Assembly: GCA_947687605.1 (NCBI GenBank)
Contig: CANTUT010000927.1
Location: 245,001 to 309,000 of the forward strand
Direction: 5' to 3'
DNA from: Reutealis trisperma
Taxonomy: Eukaryota; Streptophyta; Magnoliopsida; Malpighiales; Euphorbiaceae
Length of the DNA stretch: 64,000 bases
Positions 1 through 11,126 of the stretch are shown here, piece after piece. Under the pieces are notes generated by a model. It saw only the letters and a program-made list of their open reading frames with translations. It ran no database searches and was not told the DNA's origin. The position numbers and the translations under genes are program-made. The stretch's first letter is position 1, and each line of letters begins with the position of its first letter.

Positions 1-272
1 TCATAAACATATAGGATTGATAAACTGAATACAAACTCTAGGCATCCTTCATTCATTAATTTAAACCTATTGCATTTTAGTCCACATTTATTTTTAATTT
101 CCTGTTTTGCAATTATTTCTTTTCAAATTCTTTTCATTTAACTTGCTTTAAATTGAGACAAATATTTCCATTGGCAATTCCTTGAGAGATACGACCTTGG
201 GTGCTTCCGATATACTACAATTGGCCCGTATACTTGTGGGTCGCTTTTGGATAGTATATTTTGAGGTGAACA
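1..272 (+). repeat. 3' end of a gypsy LTR (family W), plus orientation
   Basis: The reverse complement of this stretch matches 5353-5640 closely over about 280 bases, including a shared tract that reads CAAGGAATTGC in the other orientation. It ends in GTGAACA at 272, directly before integrase-like coding sequence. I infer it is the end of a 5' LTR whose primer binding site, gag and reverse transcriptase have been lost. The left part lies outside the window. Confidence 0.6.
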
Positions 273-278
273 AACAGG

Positions 279-1379
279 TGCCAAAGAACAGGTAACATTT
301 CCTTCCATGATGAGATGCCCCAACATGGTATCCTTGAGTGTGAAATTTTTTATGTATAGGACATCAACTTCATAGGACCCTTTCCCACTTCCTTTGGAAA
401 TAAATATATTCTTATGGTTGTTGATTATGTGTCCAAATGGGTGAAGGCTTAAGCTCTACCCAAAAATGATGTCAGGATTGTGGTAAAGTTTTGAAAAAGC
501 TTTTCTCTAGGTTTGGCACTCCTAAGGCCATTGTTAGTGAGAGGGGCACACATTTTTGTAACACACAATTGGAAAAAGTGTTGAAAAGATTAGGTGTTAC
601 ACAGAAACTTGCCACCCTGTCAGGATTGTGGTAAAGTTTTGAAAAAGCTTTTCTCTAGGTTTGGCACTCCTAAGGCCATTGTTAGTGAGAGGGGCACACA
701 TTTTTGTAACACACAATTGGAAAAAGTGTTGAAAAGATTAGGTGTTACACAGAAACTTGCCACCCCCTATCACCCACAAACAGGTGGCCAAGTAGAGACT
801 ACCAATAGGGAACTCAAGAGAATTCTTAAGAAAACATTAGAGCGCTCCAGAAAAGATTGGTCTGAAAAACTTGATGATGCTCTATGGGCCTATAAAATTG
901 CTTTTAAGACCCCTTTAGGCACCACACCCTATAGATTGGTCTACCACTTGCCTATTAAGATTGAACACAAAGCATTTTAGGCCATAAAACAGGTTAACCT
1001 TGATCTAGCTGCTACAAGGCTAAAGAGAAATTTACAGGTTAACGAGCTAGATGAGTGGCGTTTGGCAGCTTATGATAATGCACACATGTACAAGGAAAGA
1101 AGCAAGAGATGGCATGATGCCCACATCAAGCCACTATAGGAATTTCATGCTGGAGATCAGGTATTGTTATACAGCTCTCGAGTTTGGCTCTTTTTAGGTA
1201 AACTCAAATCTTATTGGTCTAGCCCTTTCATTGTTAACATGTATTTCCCCATAGAGCTATTGAATTGACTCACCCTAAAAAGGGTGACTTCAAGGTTAAT
1301 GGGCAAAGGCTCAAGCTTTATTTCGGTGGTGAAATAGAGCATGAGAAAGTACTCTTGCATCTCCATGAGTTAAGGTGAG
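279..1379 (+). pseudogene. Ty3/gypsy integrase remnant (Athila/Tat-like)
   Basis: The reading begins at the CQRTGN motif of the integrase zinc-binding region. It continues through a DINFIGPFP-like stretch and the core domain (GTPKAIVSERGTHF, then ATPYHPQTGGQVE, then ALWAYKIAFKTPLGTTPYRL) to a degenerate C-terminal region ending near VNGQRLK-like residues. The core is open only from 594 to 980. Upstream and downstream parts are broken by several stops and at least one frameshift, and a 148-bp tandem duplication interrupts the core. Integrase normally inserts the retrotransposon cDNA; this copy cannot encode a working enzyme. The order integrase, then a long 3' region, then polypurine tract is typical of Athila/Tat gypsy elements. 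Confidence 0.8.
470..765 (+). repeat. Exact 148-bp tandem duplication inside the integrase
   Basis: Bases 470-617 and 618-765 look identical, each running from TGTCAGGATTG to CTTGCCACC. The duplication breaks the integrase reading frame because 148 is not a multiple of three. Confidence 0.9.
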
Positions 1380-2627
1380 AAATCACCCTACATGTCCAAC
1401 TAAGATGATGTTAAAGAAGCATTGGGTGGGAGGCAACCCCCTATTTTTAGTATTTTAGCATATTTTTCTTTCATTCTATTAGTGTTTATTTATATAATGG
1501 TAATGCACCTTTGGTTTGGTGGTGTTGTGCAGGAAAAAGTGCTAAAATTTGCCTAAGTGTGATGAAGAATGGCTGAGCCACGCCCTGGAACACGCCCATG
1601 GGCTTGGGTGTGGCACAAGGAGCATAAAAATTAGGAGTTCTAAAAGCCAAACATGCTCTAGGCCACGCCTATAGCCATAGGCATGTTTTAAGAAGGTTTA
1701 AGAATTCAATGATGCAATAAGCACCCACACCTTAGACCACGGCCTAAGCCATGGGCGTGGGCTAAAGTTTAAAAAATTTTGATTTCCAGTAAACTGCCAC
1801 GCCCTAACCTATGGTCTAAGCCACGTGCATGGCTTAAAGGCCATTTATCTTCCAAAGCAATAGTAGCTGCCTAGTTTTTTTTACACCTGGCCATGGACAT
1901 GTCTTTGGGCATGGCTATATACATTAACGTCAGATTTCAAAACCCTCTCATTTTCTCTCACTTTCCTCTCTTCTTCCACACTCTAAACTTCACACATGCA
2001 CACATTCAAACTTTGATTTCGAGATTTAAGAGGGGATTTTGGGGCATCTCTCATGCACTTTCACCACTTAATTTTTAAAATTTCTGAGCATCACCATTGA
2101 TAGGTTTGAGTTTTTCATTCCCTTTAACATATTTCAAATTTTTCATTGTGTATGCTTGAAAAACTTGAATGTTTTTTAGTTTCATTAAAGGATTATGAGA
2201 TGTGTTAGGTTAGATTGCATGAATTAGGGTTTAAATAAAGTAATTTTTGAAACTCTTTTGTGTTCATACTTGGAAAACTTGAATAACATTGCCCATTGCA
2301 TATTTCTTTTGATTTCAAGGGTGCGTAATTAAACTTTCATGATTATTGTTGCCCAAATTCTTTTTACTTGTGTTGAAAGTGTGCGAACACCCTTTTGAAT
2401 GGATTATTTATTGAATGCCCCTCTACTTGGGTGAGTGTATAGAGTTGGATTGTGTTGTTTGGGTGTTGGATAATTGAATCGATGGGGTTTGGATTGTTAG
2501 CCAATGGCATTTGGTGTTTGGAAGTATCATTGCTATGCCATTATAATGCCCAATTTTTTGTTGAACTAACATGCTATTATTGTTTTGCTGTGTCATTTTA
2601 TGTGGCTTGGTTTTATTATTTTTGCAG
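1380..2627 (+). other. Non-coding spacer between integrase and env-like ORF, with GC-rich palindromic island
   Basis: I see no credible coding potential here. Positions 1560-1910 hold several degenerate copies of a CACGCCCATGGGC-type motif, including the perfect palindrome GCCCATGGGC at 1594-1603. The spacer ends in a pyrimidine-rich stretch and TTTTTGCAG at 2619-2627, which resembles a 3' splice site. Athila-type elements are proposed to make the downstream ORF from a spliced RNA, so this could be that acceptor. Confidence 0.5.
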
Positions 2628-4018
2628 ATAATAGGTCCCCACAAGCAACCCACATCCAAAAGAGTTGGCCAGCTTCTAAACAAGAAAGCAACAGGCGAAG
2701 GTAGTTCTCGCCACCTACCACCAGCAGCAACCCTGAACACCATGTTCATTATTGATTACCCTTGCATTTAGTTTGCAAATAAAGAGTCTCAGGCTAAATT
2801 TGAGCAGTTGGCTAACAAAGACTTTAAGCTAACATGCACAATTGATTGGTGGGCTATGGAGAATGATAGTTTAGCATAGAGTATTCAAGCACTAATTAAT
2901 CAACCGAGTTGGAAACAACTATTTGAGATATCAGAGCCTGCATAACAAGAGTTAACTCTAGAGTTTTATTACTCCCTCCAGTTTGATAAGAAAATCATTT
3001 GGGTGAGCAAGCCATAGCTCTAATTTCGATTGCGTTTGAAAGACTTCCATTTGAGCATCAATGACATTGTGGTGGCCATAGGGTTATATCAACCATCAGA
3101 GCTTGACACTGATGTTGATTTTGCTAATGATGAGGTGCCCAAGGTAGTATGGCAGCAATTTGCCCCGAGGCAACATGGAATGATCCGACAGTGTCCAAGG
3201 CTTCTAACTTTCAGTCATTCACTCTTCGAATGGTGTATAATCTTTAGGTATACACCATCTATGCTTGCTAGGATAGCATTGGTATGCTGACTAAGTAAGA
3301 TTTGTTCTTTTTGATGTGTATAGTGGAGAACCACCGGTGCAACAACGCTCATGCTTTGGTTTATTTTTTCTATGAATAGTCCAAGAAAGGCCCAAAAGGG
3401 GCATTATTTAGGGGCATGTATGTCACTCGACTGGCCCAGGGCTTGGGAGTTTTGGAGGGTCTTCCTACTATGATGCTAGATGGTATGCTGAAGCGTCTAG
3501 GCATGAACACACTGATATAGATAGATCCTTGAAAGACTTTCATGTCAGTTCCTACTGCCCCTCCACCATCAGTAGCTGATATCCTTAGATCTTTTGACTT
3601 GCTAGACCTTCTACTACCACTTCTATGCCATTCTTCTCTAGCCCATCATTCAGAGACTGGGGCCATTCTATTGGGGCTGTAGAGGATGATGATAGGAAGA
3701 TGACTAATTTAGAGTGGTAGTTGTGTTGCATGGAGAGCAAGATGGGTCATCTTAACCTCCAATAGCACCATCTTCACACCAGGTAGACCCAGATGATGAA
3801 GATGATGCAGCAACAGCATGCCACCATCTAGTCTAGACTTGATTATGAGGCGGAGCATCATAGATGGATGGAGTACTCTATTATGGAGTACTAGCAAAGA
3901 TTTGGATTCACAATTACCAGGCAACCACCTCCATCACCAACGCCACCACCTCTAGTCGATATCTCTGATAATGTATCCGACGATGATGATGGTGGAGACG
4001 ATGATGTTATGGAGGACT
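2628..4018 (+). pseudogene. Athila-type ORF downstream of pol (env-like / 'plant transposon protein' region), decayed
   Basis: One frame reads through several isolated stops. It contains FANKESQAKFEQLANKDF, then QPSWKQLFEISEPA, then QELTLEFYYSLQF and LKDFHLSINDIVVAIGLY. This spacing (an F..K.A...FE.L start, a W..L motif, an L..EFY.SL motif) is what I recall for the Athila ORF1/'putative plant transposon protein' family. After about 3300 another stretch (GALFRGMYVTRLAQGLGVL) continues the same kind of protein. An acidic low-complexity tail follows near 3900-4018. Stops at several codons and shifted frames show it is dead. The family assignment is from memory of the motif pattern, so it is moderate. 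Confidence 0.5.
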
Positions 4019-5240
4019 AGTTTCCTCTCTCTTTTTCTTTTTCTTATTTTATTTTCTTTTTATTTTGGATTGTCGTACTTTATATTTCTTTTGCCTTTTT
4101 TTTTATTTGTGAATATTCTCTTTTGTTTTAGCCCAATCTCTCAGTCCCTAGCAATATTTGACATGGCATGAATTATGATGGAGAATTCCTACACTTTGTG
4201 AATGATGGCAATGACAAGGTAGTTCTCTCTCTCCTCTATTTCTTTTTGCTTTTATTTATCTATAACACATTGGGGACCATCTGTTACTTAAGTGCAAGGG
4301 AAGGGTTTTATTGATTGCCTTGTGATTGTTTGATTATAATTGTCAAACTTATTGAATATGGATAATAGTTTGGCATGAAATTTTTCCTCCTTAGTTGATA
4401 ATTTAATTATGGTTGAATGGCAATGTCTTAGTTGATGCATGGTTTAATTGACTTTAATCTTTTATTGTGAATTAGATATGGTAGCCGTATTAGGATTTTG
4501 GATTGACAAATTTTGCGAATCCTAAAGTTTGAAACTTTAATTACATTTTTTAGCCCAAAAAAAATTTTTTTTCCATTGTTACTTTAGTTTTAGATAGTAG
4601 AATTATGTAATATCCTAGGTTGTATGATTATTTCCCTTGAAAATAAAGAGAAAATCAAAAGCAATTGCAAAGAATCTTTGAAAATTAAAATCTATTCCGC
4701 TATTCTTGCCTCTTTTAAAACAATAACAGATTAAGATCATGAATAGTGCAAGTAGCCATTTGAACTCATCATGTAGCTAAGTAACTAGGAGTCAGCATCA
4801 CAAATGTTTACACTCACATAAAAAGGCTACAATGATGGTTCAAACAAGTTAAGCTCCTTGAAAATGCAAAGAAAAATGAAAACAAATTAAATGATAAATG
4901 CAATTGAAAAGCGAAAAAAAAATGAAAATTCAAGGGGATAGTCATGCACCTAAGAGAAAAATCATTAGTTGACTGTTTTGCTTAAACTTTTGTTGCTTTG
5001 GAATTTGTTGCTCACATTTGTAACTCTAGATTGCAAGCTTTAGGTTTGTAAAGTTTGCCATGCAGGTTTCCTAGTTTGGCTATCACGTTTGAGGATTGAT
5101 AATGGATTAAAGATTTTAAGCTATGAGGATTTCGAGTGATTGCCATATAAACCATTTGACTTTTATTGCCTTAGGTAGGGGGATTTTATTTCTTTTTTTT
5201 TTCTTGATTCAATTTGCTTGAGGACAAGCAAATGCTCAAG
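4019..5240 (+). other. 3' non-coding internal region of the plus-strand gypsy element
   Basis: AT-rich, with no supported coding sequence. The T-rich stretch at 4019-4110 and the region up to 5240 match the usual long 3' untranslated part of Athila/Tat elements, which ends in a 'GAGGACAAGCAAA' motif just before the polypurine tract. Confidence 0.45.
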
Positions 5241-5292
5241 TGTGCAGGAGTTTGATAAGTGCAGGAATGCCTATGTTTTACCTCCTTCTTTC
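5241..5292 (+). other. Polypurine tract and truncated 3' LTR start
   Basis: The sequence GAGGACAAGCAAATGCTCAA, then GTGTGCAGGAG, then TTTGATAAG is the classic 3' end of Athila/Tat elements. The expected LTR start is TGATAAGTGC at 5253. Only about 40 bases of this LTR remain before another repeat fragment. Confidence 0.6.
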
Positions 5293-5352
5293 CAACAGCC
5301 CACACCCACCCTAGTAGTTTTCATGACCAATTTGCTTGAATATAGAACTATT
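5293..5352 (+). repeat. 60-bp fragment of the Y-family LTR start
   Basis: Positions 5293-5352 match the first 60 bases of the Y LTR at 29158-29217 almost exactly, from CCCACACCCACCCTA through GAATATAGAACTATT. The fragment stops abruptly where the minus-strand W LTR begins. Confidence 0.75.
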
Positions 5353-6720
5353 GTTCACCTTAAAATAACCTTTCAAAAAGCGACCTACAAGTATATAGGG
5401 CAATTATAGTATATTGAAAGCACCCAAGTCGTATCTATCAAGGAATTGCAAATGGAAATATTTGTCTCAGTTTAAAGCAAATTAAATGAAAATAGTTTGA
5501 ATGTTTTGAAAAGAAATAATTGCAAAATAAGAAATTAAAAGAAAATGTAGATTAATATACAATAAGTTTTAAAACAATGAGTAAATGATGCCTAGGATTT
5601 GTATTTAGTTTATCAATCCTATATGTTCATGAATATAACCAATTGATTATTCAAAGAATAAAAATCAATCTATTAGCAATCGCATTCATAGAAATCATTC
5701 TATCAAATCATATATCAAAAACTAAAGTATAATCTTGAAACTTATATTTCTAATTCATTTTAAGATTCTAAAGGAATGAATTCTAGAATTGAACTTCAAC
5801 TCTCGTTCCTTCATTCAAAACCTAAGTTAAACAATTAATCAATTCAATTAGGAATAATAAAAATAATCAAAAGGGACTATATTCAATTCCATATCATGAA
5901 CACATCATACAAACCTAGACAATAATGAAATTAGCTCATGGGAAATAAAGAAATCATCATAATCTTATTATAATCAAAAGAATTCATCAAATCAATTCTA
6001 TCAATTCAATAATCCAAAAGAATTATAAATAAGAATTAAACCACTCTAATCAATCAGTTTTATCTTATTCAATCTCTTGAATCTTCACAAAGGAATTTCC
6101 AAGAACAAAATTCTCCTCTAAGTGTTGAAATCTAAAACTAAAATAAAATGAGAAAAGAGAAAAATTGGAAGAGAAGATATTATCCCCCAAAGTTCTCCAA
6201 AATCCAAAATCAAGATCAAGCCTCCTCTTTTTTTTCCTCCAGCATCCTTATTTATAATAACAAAGCTTCTTATTTAGTTACTACTTTCCTAAAATAATTT
6301 AGGAATGAAAATCCTTAAAAATCTTGGAAAATCTTCATTATCTTCTCAAAGGTCATGCAGCGGAGCACTAGGGAAGCCAGCTAGGCACTGGGACAAGTAG
6401 GCAACATGAAGGAAGCTGCTGCGGGGCACTAGGGGACTTCGGCGAATGCTGCTGGGCTTATTGGCTATAGGAGATAGGCCGCTTCATGGCGCCGGGATTT
6501 GCTGCATGGCACTGGGGCTTCATTTCTGCCACAATGACATTCCTCCTACCATGTCATGCAACGTTCCACCAAATTATCCGATTTAGCCCAAGTCTCTTCC
6601 ATTTTTTTCAATTATTAATGCAATTGAAAATAACTTAACAAACACACTAAAAGCATCATAAAATAAACTATAAATTAACAATTACAAGAACCAAAAATAA
6701 GATAAAATTATGACAAAACA
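5353..6720 (-). repeat. Gypsy LTR (family W), minus orientation, about 1.37 kb
   Basis: On the minus strand it starts TGTTTTGTCA at 6720, immediately after a polypurine tract (6721-6734). It ends in AAGGTGAAC near 5353, where it matches the reverse complement of positions 1-272. By position it is the 3' LTR of the minus-strand element that continues to about 8358. It contains a GC-rich island (6355-6545). Confidence 0.65.
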
Positions 6721-6734
6721 ACTACCCCACACTT
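6721..6734 (-). other. Polypurine tract
   Basis: On the minus strand the sequence is AAGTGTGGGGTAGT, preceded by the GAGGACAAGCAAA motif. This is the plus-strand primer signature of Athila/Tat elements next to the 3' LTR. Confidence 0.7.
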
Positions 6735-8184
6735 AGAAATTTGCTTGTCCTCAAGCAATAATCATGGCATAGAATAGGAATTCAACAATCATCAAGCAAT
6801 CTAAGTACTCATAAAGTAGCAACCTCAGCAAAAACACTTCAAATGTATGCACAAGTTTCCTCTTCAAAGGAATTAGTTACCTCTAAACAAAGCTAACATG
6901 ATAGACCACACACTCAACTAAGTGTTTCTCTCAAGTTACAAAGAATGATTGCTCAAAACCAAAATTGAAGGCAAACTACCATAAACTTGCTTATTAATCT
7001 AATCTCCACCACTCATTTAATTGAAGGCATCAATCAAAAGGTTTTTCATTTGGTTGTAATGGGGCTAGGGTAATGGTAGGAAAAAGGGAAAAATAAGTTT
7101 ATCATTGAGTTATTGAACATTCAAAGATCAAATAACAACTTGAAACACTCAAAGACACTATTTCCTAATTTCTTCACAAACTCATTGCAAAATCTTTTCA
7201 TATTCTATATAACCACACTTGCAATGCAATTTACATGTTCAAAGAATAATAGACTTCATTAAAAACTTTCTTCTTTTTATTTTTATTTTTATTTTTATTT
7301 TTATTTTTATTTTTATTTTTATTTTTATTTTTATTTTTATTTTTATTTTTATTTTTATTTTTATTTTTATTTTTATTTTTATTTTTATTTTTATTTTTAT
7401 TTTTATTTTTATTTTTATTTTTATTTTTATTTTTATTTTTATTTTTATTTTTGCAAAATGAAGTCTATAATACAAGAACATGTTCCCCAAGGCAATATGT
7501 TCTCTCACCCCACACTTCAAAACTTTGCTTGACCTCAAACAATATCAACACACTCAACTTTCAAAAAAAAATGATTTTCAAATGCTCAAAAACCTCAATG
7601 AGGGACAAAACAGATGAAAATTATAGTGAAAGGATAAGTTAAATTATGTGGTTCCAAAGAAAAGGTCAAGGCTCAAAGTGGCTCACTAAAGGAAAAAAAA
7701 ACATTCAAGGTTGGCCATTTAAGCTAAAGGGTGAAAACTAATGCCTTAATCATTTTAATGCCTGGATTAACATGTGGTCTCAAAAAGTATACCTAAGCAA
7801 GCTCTAAAGATGCACAATCAACATGGTACACACAATATTGCAATAAAGAAAAAGTGTTTAAGCTCAAATATTCTCACCATGGTAAGTTAAAATCTATCAT
7901 GCTTTGCAATGAAATAGAGGCAAACAAAAACATTTTAAGATCATAACAAGTGCAAAACATTTGAAACATTCAAACTTGAGATTGCTAGCAAAATTTTCCT
8001 CAAATCACAAGACAATTTATTTAATCCATCAATTATGCCATATCATCAACTTAAAAGACAAAATAGATTTCATAGATAGGAGTAGGTAAAACACAAAATC
8101 ATAATTTTTAAAAAAATAGAATTGTAAAGATAATGAAGGGCTACCTCCCATCAAGGGCTTCTTTAACGTCTTCTTAGCTGGATG
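6735..8184 (-). other. 3' non-coding region of the minus-strand gypsy element
   Basis: AT-rich, with no supported gene. It carries the (ATTTTT)n array at 7274-7452 flanked by an inverted repeat. Apparent ORFs across that array encode only FI or IK repeats and are artefacts of the hexanucleotide. Confidence 0.5.
7233..7483. repeat. (ATTTTT)~30 array flanked by imperfect 28-bp inverted repeats
   Basis: About 179 bases of uninterrupted TTTTTA units (7274-7452). The left flank ACATGTTC...ATAGACTTCATT (7233-7260) is mirrored by AATGAAGTCTAT...GAACATGT (7457-7483), so the whole unit can fold back. Confidence 0.9.
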
Positions 8185-8358
8185 TTTTTGAAGACATTAA
8201 GGAACCTTAAATTCCTTAAATTTTTCTATTCCCTCAAAATATGGTTTAACTCTCTGACCATTAACTCTAAAAATTTTATCTCTATGAAAGTTAAACAAAT
8301 CTACTACTCCATATGGATGTACCACATTCATAATAAAAGGACCACTCCGGTGTATCCA
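8185..8358 (-). pseudogene. Gypsy integrase C-terminus remnant
   Basis: On the minus strand the reading gives WIHRSGPFIMNVVHPYGVVD, then a DKIFRVNGQRVKPY motif. This is the normal C-terminal end of Athila/Tat integrases (SGPF...YG.V....F.VNGQR.K). The upstream pol sequence has been replaced at about 8359 by an X-family LTR piece, so only the last ~60 codons remain. It shares the minus orientation of the LTR and polypurine tract to its left, so these are parts of one element. Confidence 0.75.
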
Positions 8359-8518
8359 CCTTGGAATATGATCACCTTTGGATGATGATCTCCACAACAC
8401 AATACCAACTTGTGAAAGAGAACCTTGGAATAAATATGTACAAAGTAATTAGCTTTGATTGTATAAACTTGATTCAAGCAAGAATCAAAACCAAGAGATC
8501 ACACTCTTAAGAAAACTA
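8359..8518 (-). repeat. X-family LTR fragment, minus orientation
   Basis: Matches 11268-11430 in the same orientation and the reverse complement of about 9297-9450. It ends abruptly next to the start of the plus-oriented X LTR. Confidence 0.7.
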
Positions 8519-8520
8519 AA

Positions 8521-9578
8521 TGATGAGAATCCATATACCTTGCAAGAAGCTCACAAATACATGCATGAGATAGATTTCAAGAAGGTTCTTCAAGGTTGTC
8601 ATTTCTATTAAGATAGCTTACAAAGGCATGCAATATAACCATTGTGCATGATTGATGGATCATTCAAGAAGAATATGAGATTGTATGAAGTTTCCTATAA
8701 ATCAATCAAGGATATTTGGATCATGAGCTTTGCATATGGATCTAATTGTATTCAAGAAAGCTTTAAGGGCTTAATCAATATATTCAAGCCTAATGTCAAG
8801 ATGAAGAGGCCAAATTACATTCCTATTTACTTGGGCCTAATCTATTCAAGTGTTTACAAGGCTGCCATTCTTCATTCAAATTGGACCCTCTATATTTGGG
8901 CTTTTCAAATTCAATTTATCATGTTTTATTTAGTGTTTGGGCTGCCTATGTTATGTATACAGGCCAAGATTGTTTAAACTAGTTTATTTTCATGTTTTAA
9001 ATAGTTTTAGGCCTATTTTATGTTAGGTCAAAGGCCCATCCGAATTTTATAGTTTAATTAATTAGATTTCAGTTTCTAGTTAGGAAATAGCTTCTCTTGT
9101 ATAGGAAGGATTCCTAACTTGTTTTTGAATTCTATTCTAGCTTAGTTATTATTTAGGAATTAGTTTCTAATTAGGAATCTTCAATCTTTGTTTAGGAAGA
9201 TTTCCTATTTCATAATTGATTCTAATTTAGGGTTGAGCCTCTATATAAACTCAACCATTCATGTAAAAAGAAGTTAAGTTATGATCAATAAAATTCAGTT
9301 TTCTTAAGAGTGTGATCTCTTGGTTTTGATTCTGGCTTGAATCAAGTTTATACAATCAAAGCTAATTACTTTATGCATATTTATTCCAAGGTTCTCTTTC
9401 ACGAGTTGGTATTGTGTCGCGAAGATCATCATCCAAAGGTGATCATATTCTAAGGTGCTCTATCACGGGTTGGATTTGAGTCGCAGACTTAGGGAAATCT
9501 GATTTAGCTTTCCAAGGAGTTCCTTCCAAGCATAAAGATAATTGGGTCTCAAGTTTAATATACTTGGGGTTCGTATCA
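8521..9578 (+). repeat. X-family LTR, apparently full length (1058 bp), plus orientation
   Basis: Starts TGATGAGAATCC and ends TTCGTATCA, giving TGAT...ATCA inverted ends. A TATA-like box CTATATAAAC lies at about 9240 and an AATAAA signal at about 9287, as in a functional LTR promoter/terminator. The second part matches the reverse complement of 11142-11891. I see no clear 5-bp target duplication. Confidence 0.7.
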
Positions 9579-10241
9579 ATTCTCTTTTTCTTTTAGCACA
9601 TCTTCACTCACACTCTTTTCTTCACTCTTGGACCTTTGAGTTAGGTTTTGAAGACGATTGTACAGCTCCCTATAGTAGTGACTTGGTACAAATCTTCTTC
9701 TCATGATTGCTTTTAAGTCCCTCCATTCTTTGATGGGTCTTTCTCTATTTCTTCTTCGCTTTTGCTTGGTATCATCCCACCAAGTAATGGCATATCCATC
9801 AAATACAACAACAACAAGCTTCAATTTCTTGGATTCAATGTAGTTATGACAATCGAACACCAATTCAATCTTCTTCTCCTAATCCAAGTATGCTTTAGGA
9901 TCTATTCTTCCATGGAATGTTGGAATTTTCAATTTTATCCCACCATTGCTATCATGCTGTCTAGCTCTTGGCCTCACTTCTTCTTCATCAACATCACCAA
10001 ATGATTCACCATCATCTTCAATTTCATCCCGCACTCTCCTTGGTACACATCTAGCTTATCTAAGAACATTTAATGGTTGTCCCCTCGTGATTGAAGCTTC
10101 TAATTGGCCCATTATCTCCATGCTTCTTTGCTCAAGTTGGTCCATTCTTTTGTTGGTCCTTCTCTCCATCGCTTGGAGCAATTCATGTAAGGCTTGGAAT
10201 CTGTCTATTTCCCCTTGTTGATTTCCTTAGATTCCACTCAT
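9579..10241 (-). pseudogene. Ty3/gypsy gag remnant (X element)
   Basis: On the minus strand a start codon at 10241 is followed by a degenerate N-terminus. Then come IPTFHGRIDPKAYL, ELVFDCHNYIESKKLKL, YAITWWDD, a basic RRRNRERPI stretch, and IMRRRFVPSHYYRELYNRLQ with LTQ. This is the retrotransposon gag (capsid) domain that packages the element's RNA. Stops interrupt it (for example after KAYLD and near the start), and the sequence after LTQ diverges. It lies downstream, on the minus strand, of an X LTR and Met-tRNA primer binding site, as expected for gag. Confidence 0.8.
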
Positions 10242-11126
10242 CTTTGAGCTGCAAAACAAAGTTAGCAAAGTAAAGAATAGTTTCCTCACTTCACTCCCTC
10301 ACGTGTTTAACTCAAGTAATTTTGTCACTCAAGTTCACTCATGTTTAATTTTACTCTCAATCAATGGCTTTTCTCTAGATGTGCTCACACTTAGCATTTT
10401 TCCACTAAAATCTCTTGTCATGATTAATTGCAAAAATCAAATTAATACAGTCTTACTAAATTACAATGTGAAATAAAAATTCCAAAGAATCAAAATGAAA
10501 CAAGAAACAAGAAATAAGGAATCCTAAAGACACTAGGAAAACAAGAATCCTAATTGAACTAGAAAAATAACTTCTATAAATACACCAAAAAGTCAGATTT
10601 CAACACTTTTTGATTCTTCTTTTCTTTTTGGATGAATTTTCCTTCTTTTTTTTTAAATTTTTTTTTTTTTTTTGCTTTTTTTTCTCTTTTTTTGACCAAT
10701 TTCTTTCTTTTTTTTTTTTTTTTAATCACAGCAGCAAATTGTAAGAAAAATTAACAAACAAATTGAAGATTAAATACAAGAAGTCAACCCAAATTTGAAG
10801 TCTTCAAGCTTGGGTGAGTCCTCCCTTCTTTCTTCTTGAATTTGAATTGGTTCCCTAAGTAATTATGGTTTTAACCTTCTAACGAAACAAGGAATAGAAA
10901 TACGAAGAGGATAGGAAACAAAGAGACGAACGAAAATAAGACACGAATCAAAAAAAGGTAAAATAATTTTTTTTTTTTTATTTTCAGGCCTGAACATGAA
11001 CAAACAGAGTTAACAAGATGAAAACAAAGGAATTTAACAAACACGAAGACAAATGAAAATAAGAAACATAAACAAAATTGGAAAACACAAACGAAATGGA
11101 AAGATATAACCTGATTTAAAGCCTAA
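10242..11126 (-). other. Untranslated leader of the minus-strand X element
   Basis: AT-rich, with A/T homopolymers at about 10643-10725 and 10969-10980. No coding sequence is supported. It lies between the primer binding site and gag. Confidence 0.45.

Noticed and set aside
7219..7538. Open frames on both strands made of FI or IK repeats
   Set aside because: They are pure translations of the (ATTTTT)n hexanucleotide and have no coding support.
8642..8977. 111-aa open frame
   Set aside because: Falls wholly inside the X-family LTR; LTR sequence with no recognised protein motif.
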